Below are positions 1-10,700 of a stretch of 64,000 nt of DNA, piece by piece; positions within the stretch are counted from its first letter, which is position 1, and the number at the start of each line of letters is the position of its first letter. The stretch comes from Pseudochryseolinea flava (GTDB lineage: Bacteria; Bacteroidota; Bacteroidia; Cytophagales; Cyclobacteriaceae). The stretch lies in assembly GCF_003286915.1 (NCBI RefSeq), contig NZ_QMFY01000002.1:186001-250000 (forward strand), read 5' to 3'. The translations under genes and the position numbers were made by a program. The notes beneath the pieces were generated by a model. That model did no database searches and was not told the DNA's origin. It saw only the letters and a program-made list of their open reading frames with translations.

Positions 1-1452
1 GCTGACTACGATTCCCAAACTGCTGGCAGTGTTGATAGCATCGCGTTTTATAACCGCGCGTATGTGAGTACCAATGACTTCACATATCGTAAATCATATT
101 CCTTACGCGCGCGTGTTACACTTGACAAATCATGGAAAGATGAGTCAAAAACTTTTGTAACGTTATTTGCGCGCGACAACAAACTCGGTCAAAATCCCGC
201 CTACCGCATCCGATGGACAAGCGGTACGACTACAGCGACCGGCGAAATCAACTCCAACGATTTTCAGAGCGTAGGTGCGCTGGCACAACACGTTCAGCAC
301 TTTAACATCTTGAATGCAAAACTTATCATCGGTGGAATTTACGACAACTCCCCCGTTCAATACCACTCGCATCAAATTGATCTCGAAGCAAAATTAAGAG
401 CCGACGGAAAATCAGTTGAAAAATATATCTTCCTTAAAGAACGCCCGGATATACTCATCGGCGATTACGACGCCACCATTCACAATGCCGCAGCCTATGG
501 ACAATTCGATTTCAATTTGACTGAAGCATTAAGAATTTCTACCGGACTGCGTTACGACAATATGTCGTTTGATTTTGTAAACTATCTCGACAAAGATCTT
601 GGCAACGGTAAGGCTATTGGTGGAAAGAAAATTTACGCCCGCGTCTCGCCGAAGATAGGACTCACCTATGACCTTGGACAAGGTGCTGGATTATACGCGA
701 GCTACGCGCAAGGATTCTCTCCTCCCGACTTAACAGCCATATTCCGTAAGCGGACTGTTCCTGCTGATAACGGCGACTTGTTCTATTATAATCTTGAACC
801 GGCTACATTCAACAACGTTGATATCGGGGGCTGGGCATCGTTACTCGAAAACAAAATCTATGTAGATATGTCATTCTATAGCATGAGCGGAAAAAACGAA
901 CTTCTACAAATTCGTTTGGCCGATAACTCATCCGACTACCGTTCCGCAGGAAAAACATTGCATCGTGGTCTTGAATATGGAATTACATTCAAACCCTCAG
1001 CTGAATTTATGTTTCGTTGGGGTGGCACGTACGCGATTCACAAATACAAAACTTTTGTTCTGAGCGAAAGAGAATCTGACGTCATTCAAAATGTTGATGG
1101 GAAGTACATGCCAACGTCTCCACGCTGGTTGTGGAATACAGAATTCAGTTACTACCCAAAACGGCTAAAAGGATTCCGGTCGTCAATAGAATGGCAGCAT
1201 GTTTCAGCCTGGTATCAAAACCAAACCAACACCATAGAATACCCTGGCTTTGAATGCTTGAATTTCCGTGCAGGCTACAATTGGAAAGGACTCGAATTAT
1301 ACACCAACATCACCAATATCACGGATGCGCTATACGCAACCAGTACTTCACGTGGAAATGGTGTAAACGACAAAGCAACCTATAATCCCGCGGCACCACG
1401 CACTTTTGTATTCGGAATTCAATATCAACTCACAGGAAAGCGTCATCTATGA
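1..1452 (+). CDS. TonB-dependent siderophore-type outer-membrane receptor, 3' part
   Basis: C-terminal part of an outer-membrane TonB-dependent receptor. The reading frame is open from base 1, so the GTG at 64 is an internal codon and the true start lies left of the window. About 483 residues remain. They alternate short amphipathic strands typical of the 22-strand barrel, with segments such as LRYDNMSFDF, YASYAQGFSPPDL and YEYGITFKPS-like strands, and end in FVFGIQYQLTG, a typical terminal barrel strand. The plug and TonB box are not in the window. The 4-base ATGA overlap with a PepSY membrane protein is the usual context of ferric-siderophore receptors in Bacteroidota, so iron uptake is the likely job. 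The ligand cannot be told. Confidence 0.88.
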   Translation, partial: ADYDSQTAGSVDSIAFYNRAYVSTNDFTYRKSYSLRARVTLDKSWKDESKTFVTLFARDNKLGQNPAYRIRWTSGTTTATGEINSNDFQSVGALAQHVQHFNILNAKLIIGGIYDNSPVQYHSHQIDLEAKLRADGKSVEKYIFLKERPDILIGDYDATIHNAAAYGQFDFNLTEALRISTGLRYDNMSFDFVNYLDKDLGNGKAIGGKKIYARVSPKIGLTYDLGQGAGLYASYAQGFSPPDLTAIFRKRTVPADNGDLFYYNLEPATFNNVDIGGWASLLENKIYVDMSFYSMSGKNELLQIRLADNSSDYRSAGKTLHRGLEYGITFKPSAEFMFRWGGTYAIHKYKTFVLSERESDVIQNVDGKYMPTSPRWLWNTEFSYYPKRLKGFRSSIEWQHVSAWYQNQTNTIEYPGFECLNFRAGYNWKGLELYTNITNITDALYATSTSRGNGVNDKATYNPAAPRTFVFGIQYQLTGKRHL

Positions 1453-2708
1453 AAAAGAACAGAACACTTAATCAATGGCTGTGGAAGTGGCACTTCATAG
1501 CCGGGCTAGTTTCATTGCCCGTTGTGTTGATATTGTCTGTAACAGGATTCATCTATCTTTTTAAAGATGACTACGAAGCTCCAAGACAACAAGACATCCG
1601 ACGAGTTGCAGTTGCCGGAAAAGCCATGTCTTTCCAGCAGCAGTTGCAGCACGCAAGAAAGGCTACTACAAAAAAAATCGACGCCATGGTGCTGCCTACT
1701 TCAGATCGACAAGCAACGGAATTCATCTCTGGAAAATTCAGTCATAAGAGTAGTTACTTTGTTGATCCGTATACTGGAAGCATAACGGGTTCGATCATTG
1801 CTCATGAAACAGAAATGAATACGATACGGAAGCTTCACGGCGAACTGCTCATGGGCAAAGTCGGCACACTGGCGGTTGAGCTCATCGGTAGTTGGTTAGT
1901 CGTTCTCATTTTGACAGGTCTTTACATTTGGTGGCCTTTTGATGGATTTAGATTGCGTGGCGTTTTTATTCCGCGAATAAATCTCGGCAAGCGTACATTC
2001 TTCAGGGATCTCCATGCGGTGACAGGTTTCTGGCTTTCAATATTACTGCTCATGACACTTGCAGGCGGCTTACCATGGACAGATGTTTTCGGCGATAACT
2101 TTAAGTGGGTACAACGCGTCACAAACACAGGATATCCCGCGACTTGGGACAGCGACGCCGTAAAATCACAACCGCCTGGAAAACGTTTAACCGTTGACGA
2201 AATCGTATCTAAATCCGAAAGTCTACAGCTTCCTGGCGAAGTTCTCATTGAGTTGCCAAAAGATTTCGAGGGCGTTTACAGCGTTTCGAATATTAGTTAC
2301 GAAGATTTGTCGTTGCAGCAAAAAATCCATTTCGATCAATACACAGGAAAAATTTTGGTAAGCCACAGTTGGGCTGATGTTGGGATACTCATGCGCGGAC
2401 GAATGTGGTTTATGACTTTTCACCAAGGGCAATTCGGTGCATGGAATTGGTGGTTGATGGCAACCGTAGCCCTGTTGTTATCCGTGATGAGTGCTTCAGC
2501 TATTCTCTCTTATGTCTGGAGAAGACGCAAGGGATGGGATACACCCGTAGTTCCAGCATCTTTCAAAGTTGGCTACGCAGTCATCATCGCCTTAGCAATA
2601 CTTGCCGTTGTATTGCCTATGTTCGGAATGAGTGTCGTGCTATTAGTCGTCATTGTAAAATGTCGCGAATATTTCTTGACGACTTTACGCAAACATCCAA
2701 CTACCTAG
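1449..2708 (+). CDS. PepSY-associated transmembrane protein (iron-uptake linked)
   Basis: Inner-membrane protein of 419 residues of the PepSY_TM type (PiuB/FhuF-linked reductase-like family). Visible features: a first membrane helix at about 14-37 after a basic N-terminus (NQWLWKWHFIAGL, the typical WKWH motif), a periplasmic PepSY-like segment ending in DPYTGSI, a second helix near 140-160, a third near 188-207 after the F-F-R-D-L-H-A-V-T-G-F-W motif, a second PepSY-like segment (FDQYTGKIL), and two C-terminal helices with MTFHQGQFG between. The start overlaps the receptor stop (ATGA), indicating translational coupling. Family members sit beside siderophore receptors and may reduce or release ferric siderophores; that role here is inference from context. 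Confidence 0.85.
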   Translation: MKKNRTLNQWLWKWHFIAGLVSLPVVLILSVTGFIYLFKDDYEAPRQQDIRRVAVAGKAMSFQQQLQHARKATTKKIDAMVLPTSDRQATEFISGKFSHKSSYFVDPYTGSITGSIIAHETEMNTIRKLHGELLMGKVGTLAVELIGSWLVVLILTGLYIWWPFDGFRLRGVFIPRINLGKRTFFRDLHAVTGFWLSILLLMTLAGGLPWTDVFGDNFKWVQRVTNTGYPATWDSDAVKSQPPGKRLTVDEIVSKSESLQLPGEVLIELPKDFEGVYSVSNISYEDLSLQQKIHFDQYTGKILVSHSWADVGILMRGRMWFMTFHQGQFGAWNWWLMATVALLLSVMSASAILSYVWRRRKGWDTPVVPASFKVGYAVIIALAILAVVLPMFGMSVVLLVVIVKCREYFLTTLRKHPTT

Positions 2709-2845
2709 TTTCAATATATTTTAATGCGAACAAAAACTCACTATGTGCGAGCTTGCTTATGAATCTGTGCGATTACCAATGCCTGTTAATCCCGACATAC
2801 GATGTAATACGATTTCATTTTTAAAACTGTTTTGATAAACGACCG

Positions 2846-2879
2846 TGGGCTCTCAACACCGGATATTTCCGGTAGCCCA
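2846..2879. repeat. bulged inverted repeat
   Basis: Arms TGGGCT (2846-2851) and AGCCCA (2874-2879) are perfect complements. Inside them ACCGG (2858-2862) pairs with CCGGT (2869-2873) around a six-base loop, leaving a six-base bulge on the left side. There is no following T-run on either strand, so this is not a canonical intrinsic terminator. It could be an RNA structure at the end of the iron-uptake transcript or a binding site. Confidence 0.4.
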
Positions 2880-3047
2880 TCCGTTAACAAGGATTCACAA
2901 ATCGCATTATTGGATCAATTCCGCGCTTCATATCGGCTTATGTATTCACCAACAAGCTGAAACTTCGTGGCGACTGTAGTAGTATTGGCCTCTCCATCCA
3001 TGTAATAAAATCAAAAAAAAAGTATACACGTAATCATTGTCGCGTAC

Positions 3048-3055
3048 TATTTTTG
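3048..3055 (+). promoter_or_regulatory. TAnnTTTG-like -7 element
   Basis: TATTTTTG matches the Bacteroidota -7 consensus TAnnTTTG. It ends only four bases before the ATG at 3060. No TTG lies at the expected 19-21 base spacing upstream, so the match is incomplete. If real, the transcript would be nearly leaderless or translation would begin downstream. Confidence 0.3.
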
Positions 3056-3059
3056 TCAC

Positions 3060-4793
3060 ATGCCGGTAATCCCAAGTATCTTGACAAGGGCAAGGTATAT
3101 CATTTTACTCCTATCGTTGTGCCCGTTTTTGCTTTACGCACAAAACTTGGAATCTATTGGCAAAGAAAAGCCGCTCACTGTCACGGGCGGAATCTCCCTC
3201 AATCAAATATTTTACACGGCAAATGGGATTGACTCCCGCAGAGACCCGTATACATATTTTGCTTCCGGCAACGTTAACTTCTCACTCTATGGGTGGAGCG
3301 TTCCGTTCAGCTTTAGCTATTCAAACCAAAACACATCGTTTCAACAGCCTTTCAATCAGTATAGCGTTCACCCTACTTATAAATGGGTGACGGGTCATCT
3401 CGGCTACAACAGCATGAGCTTTTCTCCTTACACTGTCAATGGCCATATTTTTTTAGGCGGTGGAGTCGATCTTGCACCTGAAGGCAAATGGAAATTCAGC
3501 GCGCTTTATGGAAGGTTTATGCGAGCCGTTGAATATGATACAATCAGCAACGCGACACCTTCCTTCAAACGCATGGGCTATGGATTCAAAACGTCATACA
3601 ATGACGGCAATAACTTCGTGGACCTTATTCTATTCCGAGCGAAAGACGATCAGCATTCAATCGACCCGATACCCGATAGTCTTAGCATTTTACCCGAAGA
3701 GAACCTGGTGGTGAGCATCGGGGCAGGGAAAACATTTTTCACCAATTTTGTTTTGAAAGCTGAACTTGCATCGAGCGCGCTTACACGAGACTTGCGTGCT
3801 GATGAAACAAACACGGGCCACATTTTAGGCAATACAGGGTTCCTGTACAAGCCCCGATTATCGTCATCATACTATAAAGCATTTAAAACATCATTAGATT
3901 ACCAACAGCAAGGATATACGATTGGTGTGGGATATGAACGAATCGATCCACAATACCGGACATTGGGCGCATACTATTTCAACAACGACCTTGAAAATAT
4001 AACAGTGAACGGTTCCGCTTCTATTCTCAGGGGAAAAATGAACGTGGCCGTGAGCGCAGGGACACAACGTGACAACTTGGACAAAAGTAAGATCAGCACC
4101 ATGAGAAGAATGGTCGCGTCATTAAACATAAACTACACACCAACCGAGAAACTAAACTTATCCGCGTCATATTCAAGTTTCCAAACGTACACCAACATCC
4201 GTTCACAGTTTGTAGATATTAATCAACTCACTCCGTATGACAACTTAGACACACTCAATTTCACTCAGATATCACAGAGTGTTTCTACAACGGCCATGTA
4301 TATGCTGGGATCGTCGAAAGAGAAAAGACAAACGCTTAACGTAAATCTCAGTTTACAAGCCGCTGCAGATGAGCAAGGCGACGAGGAACAAAATTCTGGA
4401 TCAAAGTTTTACATGTCGAATGTATCCTATTCTTTAAATCTGACGCCACAAAATCTTACGCTTGCAATCTCGATCAATGGAAACATCAATGAAAGTGTTG
4501 GATTTTCTACAAAAACATTTGGCCCAACAGCATCGGTAAGCAAAATGTTTTTCAGCAAAACGCTACGAACAACATTCTCAACCTCGCTCAACAATAGCTA
4601 CACCAACAATAAGCACACGAATAAAATCGTAAACCTGCGCTTAAGCGGAGGCTATAGCATTCAAAAGAAGCATAACCTGAACGCGAGCATGGTCATGGTG
4701 AATCGTGATAGTAAAACGGAAACTAATACTAAATCATTCACTGAGTTTACAGGTACACTCGGATACAGTTATTCATTTGGCACGAAGCGTTAA
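3060..4793 (+). CDS. outer-membrane beta-barrel protein, first gene of toxin locus
   Basis: Predicted outer-membrane barrel of 577 residues. It begins with a Sec signal peptide (basic RAR, hydrophobic IILLLSLCPFLLYAQ, cleavage after A-Q). The mature part is built of alternating hydrophobic/polar strands rich in aromatic and Asn/Ser/Thr residues (for example GGISLNQIFYTANG, LNINYTPTEKLNLSASYSS, TLRTTFSTSLNNSYTNNK) and ends in a strand-like LGYSYSFGTKR. I do not recognise a named family; it is neither a TonB receptor (no plug) nor PorV by visible motifs. It stands six bases before the giant toxin gene and heads the seven-gene block, so an export or anchoring partner for the large secreted proteins is a reasonable guess. 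A TTG at 3081 is an alternative start that keeps most of the signal peptide. Confidence 0.75.
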   Translation: MPVIPSILTRARYIILLLSLCPFLLYAQNLESIGKEKPLTVTGGISLNQIFYTANGIDSRRDPYTYFASGNVNFSLYGWSVPFSFSYSNQNTSFQQPFNQYSVHPTYKWVTGHLGYNSMSFSPYTVNGHIFLGGGVDLAPEGKWKFSALYGRFMRAVEYDTISNATPSFKRMGYGFKTSYNDGNNFVDLILFRAKDDQHSIDPIPDSLSILPEENLVVSIGAGKTFFTNFVLKAELASSALTRDLRADETNTGHILGNTGFLYKPRLSSSYYKAFKTSLDYQQQGYTIGVGYERIDPQYRTLGAYYFNNDLENITVNGSASILRGKMNVAVSAGTQRDNLDKSKISTMRRMVASLNINYTPTEKLNLSASYSSFQTYTNIRSQFVDINQLTPYDNLDTLNFTQISQSVSTTAMYMLGSSKEKRQTLNVNLSLQAAADEQGDEEQNSGSKFYMSNVSYSLNLTPQNLTLAISINGNINESVGFSTKTFGPTASVSKMFFSKTLRTTFSTSLNNSYTNNKHTNKIVNLRLSGGYSIQKKHNLNASMVMVNRDSKTETNTKSFTEFTGTLGYSYSFGTKR

Positions 4794-4799
4794 CCCCTG

Positions 4800-7700
4800 A
4801 TGAAATATTTTATATTCATACTACTCGTCATTTTTACTGGAACCTACGCGGCTTCGCAGACATATCCAGTTCAGGTTAATGCACAGGTGGTAGCACCGTT
4901 CAGTCCATATCTTTCTGATTACACGCTACCCGGCGCGCAAAAGTTCCTTGTAAACATCCTGTTGAAAGATCCTACGCTGCCCGAGTACCAAGCAAAACTT
5001 CGGCTCACCATTGAAGGCGTCGGCATCACGATTCGCACGAAATCCTCGTACGTGCCGCCACCACTCGTACTACCAGGAGGTGGAATACCATTGGTTCTAT
5101 ATGGCGAAGACATTGCTGATTATTTCGCTCCAGCGAACCTCGACTTTGCAGGAATAACGCGAAGTCAATACGAACGTGGTGCAAAACTCCCTGAAGGTGT
5201 GTATCGCTTTACCATTGAAGTACTCGACTACAATCGGGGAACGGCTGTCAGTAACAAAGGTACATCAGTCGCTTGGATTATTTTAAATGATCCTCCACTG
5301 CTAAACCTACCGCGAAAGGATGCAAAACTTGAAATCATTGATCCTACCAATATCATATTCAATTGGACGCCACGCCACACGGCATCACCTAACGCAGCGT
5401 TTACCACAACGTATTTATTCAAGTTAATTGAGATCTGGCCACTCAATAGAAACCCCTACGATGCGATACTCACGCAGCCACCACTGTATGAAACCGAAAC
5501 GAATGCATCTCAGATATTGTATGGTCCAGCGGAGCCCGCACTTATCCCTGGAAGGAAGTATGCCTGGCAACTACAAGCGCGTGACGAAGAGGGCAGAGAT
5601 CTTTTCAAGAACCAAGGTAAAAGCGAAGTTTTTGTATTTCAATTTGGTGACGCACTAGGACTTCCTGAAAATCTCCGCTTGCAAACTGCAAACCCATCTT
5701 CACTTGTAGTGCGTTGGGACCAAACCGTCGCTGGAGCTGATGCCATCACTTACCGTGTTCGGTATCGCCCAGCCAATAAAGCTGACGGGCCTTGGTATGA
5801 AGAAACTACGGAAGAACAATGGAGAACAATCGGTTCTCTCCTACCGGACACTGAGTATGAAATGCAAGTGCGCGCGGAACAAAACGTCCAGCTCACTGAG
5901 TACTCCCCTTCAAAGATCTTCAAAACAAAGTCTGCTGGGGCGAACGACTTTTCATGCAGTAGCGACATTCAACCTCCACCACAACCTACAACCATCCAAC
6001 CATTATTTAAATTGGGTATCAACGACACAATCCGCGCGGGAGGTTATGATGTTGTTGTGCGCAAGGTATCAGGCGCTAACGGAACTTATACAGGAGAAGG
6101 AGTCGCGATTGTACCGTGGTTCATGTCAGCGAAAGTTCGCGTCACCTTCGATAAGATTGGCGTGAATGAACAATACTGGCTTACCAGTGGTACCATTAAA
6201 AGCGTGTGGGATGCGAATAGCAAATTCCTAATCAAAGACGAAAAGAAAACAGATCCGTCGAAAGCCCCTGATGTTGGCGATCAGTCGGTGAACATTGTAC
6301 AGACCGAAACATTAATCAAGATCGAAAACGGCCTGATTGTATCCGTCACTAAAAATGAAGATGGTGAAGTTGTCGTTGAAACGTCGTCTGGAGAAACCAA
6401 AGTGGTCCCCAAGGGACAAAGTGCATCTGTGGTTGACGCTGCGGGCAACGGATATATTGTAGATAAAGAAGGTAACATTGCAAAGACCACAGCGGAAACA
6501 GCGATGGCTGCGTACGAAAAAAGTCAACGCAATTATAACATGCAGCTGGTCTTCGCGCCAGGCACCGGCAAATTTGGATTCGATGAAAAGAAACTAGACG
6601 CACTCTCCTCGTACTACCAACAACTTCAAGATGGTTCATTCATCCCCTGGAAAGCAGTCTCATCGTCTAAGCATGACGGTGTGGACGCCATTCTACGGGG
6701 AATGGAAATCGACAGTAAAAAAGTTCGTTTTGAAGTCAGCGGCGAAGGCGTTACGCCACAGCAATCTACGGATTCACAATTCTCACTTTCGTTGCTTGGT
6801 AAAGTTGAAGGAACAGAAGAAGAACTTGTCGCGTACTTCCAACCCAACGACACGGCAAAACAACAAGTAATCGGAAAACTCAACCTCACCAGTTACGACA
6901 AGATCACAAAGAATATTGTGATCGTGCCGGTGAATATGGATCTCCCGGTCGGACTATCCGCGCCGATCGTGAAATCCGCTCTCGACGGCATCTTCGAACA
7001 AGCCGTAGCCTACTGGCAAGTGAGTACAGCCAATCGCGTTAACGTTACCTTCGATCAGACTTTTGATGACGGCGAAAGTGGATTGCTTAGCAATTACACC
7101 GCCGATATGAAAAAAGTTATCGCTGCTTACGGTCAGTTGCAAGACGAAACATACTACCTCTTCCTGATTAAAGATCAAACACGCAGCGGCGCTAGCGCTC
7201 TAGGATACATGCCGCGCAGTAAACAAGCAGGATTTATTTTCACCACCAACCATAACGATGATGCCACCAAGATCATCCGCACCATGGCGCACGAACTTGG
7301 ACATGGTGTATTTAACTTGAAACACACATTCAGCGAGTTCCCTGCTCTATCGAAAGGAATAACGAAGGAAAATTTAATGGACTATCCCAACGGGGACAAG
7401 TTGTATAAATATCAATGGGATTATATCCACGATCCTCAAAAGGTAATCGCATTGTTTGAAGATGATGAGGAGGGGGAATCATATGGACCTAGTGCCGGCA
7501 TTCCTGATATATGGAGAAATACTGATAAAACTGTCCATTTCGTAGCGCCGAACAAAAAAATTATTAGACTGCCAAAGGAAACACTTAGTGCTTATTTTTC
7601 ATTTGGAATTGGTGATTTCAAGGACCAGCCTCTTCTACCGTCGGGAATGCTAACTGGCTTTAGCATACTTGAAGGAAAAGATACGGTACGGTACAAAGCT

Positions 7701-10700
7701 TCCTTTTCAGGCAATAAGTTCCTGGGATATACAAACAAGTTGAACCAATATGCCAAGGTTCTTGCCAAACAGAACAATACAGAAGCTGATGCTGCCGTGA
7801 TTCAACTGCCTTACAGTGCAGGATTTAAGATATTTAGACTGAAAGGAGTCCCCTATTCTTATCTGACTTCCGGACAAGTCGATGAAAGTTTTATTGACTT
7901 GACAGATGTGGCATCTGCCAATCTCAATGCAGCTTCCTGGCAAGAGCTTAGTTCACATGATTTCTCAAAAGGGCAGGTCGAGTCCGGCATATCGTCATCT
8001 TCCATTAACCCTGAGTATACCGATCTGCTAAATGATGTTGATCACAACAAATTCAATCAGCAGTATCTACTCATCTGCAAAATTATGGAGTTCAGGACAG
8101 TTTATCCTGACGTGTACGACCGCATGACGGTGTCGTTTAATAATTGGACTGACATCAGTGTGTGGAGCTCGACCCTATTCAATGATGTACTCAACTTAAC
8201 CCCCGAAAATGCAGCACTCGTTGTATTGAACAAAGAGAAAGCGAATATCACAGCTGGCTACTTCGATTATCTCTGCCGGAAAAATGAGTGGTATGATACT
8301 AAAAACAAAGAAGAGCTTTTGGTTCTTTTTCTGCAGGAGTTTCAAAATCTGATCAAATACAACCTGAAGAAATATGATGATAAGATCAAGATACTGATGG
8401 AAACTGCCGTCCTGCCTTGTGACGCAGGTGAGGTATACGTCATTGTCAACAAGATGTCTCCTGAAGACATTGTCAACGTGGTGAGCGTTATGTCGGTGGA
8501 TGATCTGAGCTTACTTTGCCCTAAAGTCAGATCACGTCTCATCGCCACCGTTCTCGATAATTTTATTGTCAGTGAACCTTATGAAAAAACCATCTACAAA
8601 CTTTTGTGGACTTGTCCGGCTGGTGCCTCCAGAGGATTATTCCTGGAGACATTGGCAGAAACGAAAAATGCCGATCAGGAATATATCCTGGGGACACTGG
8701 TATCTGCTGTAGACGATGAAACACTATTCATGGGAGAGAATTACAACACCATGATCATGAATTTTATCATCAAGGCATATGGTAATGTAATTTCATCCAA
8801 ATCTGCATTCGCTACAAAAAATATTAAACCGATCACCGAGCTGGACATCAGCGATGTAAGTGCTTTGAGTGAAGAACAACTGGTGAGTCTGATGAACACC
8901 ATCGTGACTTACAACTACCAGGGTTTTACCAAACGATTATTCAAGGAAGTCTTAAAATCAATTTGTTCGATTTGCGTCATGGCAACGTCAGATGATTTCC
9001 AATACGATACCAAGTCGGTGGCATCGTTCGATGAAAAGACAAATCAGATAGGTTTCAGCAACAAAACGGTTTCTGGTTTCATTACGGTAAGCTCTTCGAA
9101 AGAAGTTAAATATCACCCGCTCTCCCCTATTATCCTGGATGACAAAGCAAAACTTTTGGATGTATACGCTACTTCGGGAGGATATTATGTACCGGCTATC
9201 ATGTTGTACTTCCTGGAGAAAAAAGCTGATGCAAAAACAACCGTCGATGCTGTTCAGACCACTTTCGATATTGCTTCACTGGCAATTCCCGGTGGACAAG
9301 CTACGCTCGCACTTAAGCTCCTGAATTATGCAGACAAAGTAAGCGCAGTATCAAGTCTTGTCGGCAGTTATACCGAAACAGATTATCCAAATTTCGCAAA
9401 AGTAATGAACCTTACTTCAGGTGTGCTTGGTGTAGGCAATCTCACAGGAGGTTTTGTATACGCAAAGCTAAACAAACTTGACAACATCAAGAGCTCGATG
9501 GACCTGATCGATAAATCGGAAGATGTGATCAGTGCGGCAGGCCACGAAAGCAAGCTCACAGGCTTGTGCGACAAGATTGATCTGATGAATGATCCAACGA
9601 AGATCGATCCGGATCTCGCCGCCGTTCTGAACAGCACCGGAAAAGAAAAGCAAACATTGATCGACATCCTGGAGATGGAGAGAAAAACAGCGGATGCTGC
9701 CGGCAAAACAAATCTGGCAAATCGTCTTGAAGGTGCCGTCAGTAAAATAAGAGCTACGGCCAAGGGTGTTAAAATCGTAAAATCAACAAGACTTCAGAAT
9801 TTATTTGAAGTGATGTCTAAGCGCTTCACGTTCCTCGCCAACGACGGTGACAAGATTTATGCGAACGCAGCAAAGACAAAACAACTGGCGCATATACAGG
9901 ATGGAGAAATTGTAATGGATCGTCTGGATGACATCCAGGACCTCGGCGACAATGCGCGACTGGAGGAATCCATTAGTGATGCGCTCTATATGGAACAAAA
10001 AGGTGGTCAGCTTACAGAACATTCTGATGACATCCTGATCTTCGACGACAATGGTACACTCAAATGTCTGACGGGAACAAACTGTTTTGTTGCCAATACT
10101 TTAGTGGCTACACGTACAGGATCAAAAGTTATCCAGCAGATCGAAATTGGCGATGAGGTACTGAGCTATAACGAGAAACAAAAACAATCGGGATGGAATA
10201 AGGTCACCAAGTTGTTCAGTAAAACAGCAAACAAGCTGAACCGTCTGATCGTTGGAAAAGATACATTGTTCACCACACCGGAGCATAAATTCATGACAGC
10301 AAAAGGTTGGGTGAAAGCTGCAGTGCTCTCCGCAGGGATGATGCTGCAAACACAGTCTGGTTTTGCTGAACTCGCATCTAACCAAAGCATTGATAGCGCT
10401 GCCACCGTTTACAATTTCACGGTTGAGCAGAATCACACGTATCATGTCGGCCATCAACAGATCGTTACGCACAACAAATGCGAAGAGCTGGGTGATATCC
10501 TCAAGCAGTTCGACAAGAAAACACAGGCCGCCTTTGTTAATGACTTCAAGAAAAACAAAGCGCTGTTGGATAAATTCACGAGCGGTGAATACAGTCCTGT
10601 AGCATGGCAGCTTATTCACAAAATGGATCCGTCACTTTCGAAGAGCGAAGACTGGATCAAGAGTCTTACTAACCTCGCCAAAAAAGACCCTGCGATTCTG

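Larger units (their letters stand above)
2709..3059. other. intergenic region before the toxin-locus block
   Basis: About 350 bases without a convincing gene. Reading frames here are short or continue out-of-frame shadows of the PepSY gene. The middle holds a bulged inverted repeat (separate entry). The right end is A-rich and carries a TAnnTTTG-like element directly before the next gene. No clear T-run terminator is seen for the preceding operon. Confidence 0.5.

Noticed and set aside
64-66. GTG as start of the first receptor gene
   Set aside because: The frame is open back to base 1 with receptor-like residues, so it is an internal codon.
2405-2824. 139-codon plus-strand frame over the end of the PepSY gene
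   Set aside because: Overlaps a well-supported gene in another frame and its product has no domain-like features.
2846-2879. Hairpin as terminator of the iron-uptake operon
   Set aside because: No T-run follows on either strand.
10083-10475. HINT domain as a splicing intein
   Set aside because: No homing nuclease, and the residue after HN is Lys, not the Cys/Ser/Thr needed for splicing; the toxin context fits cleavage.
10122-10619. 165-codon minus-strand frame inside the toxin HINT region
   Set aside because: Antisense shadow of a clear HINT domain; composition is not protein-like.
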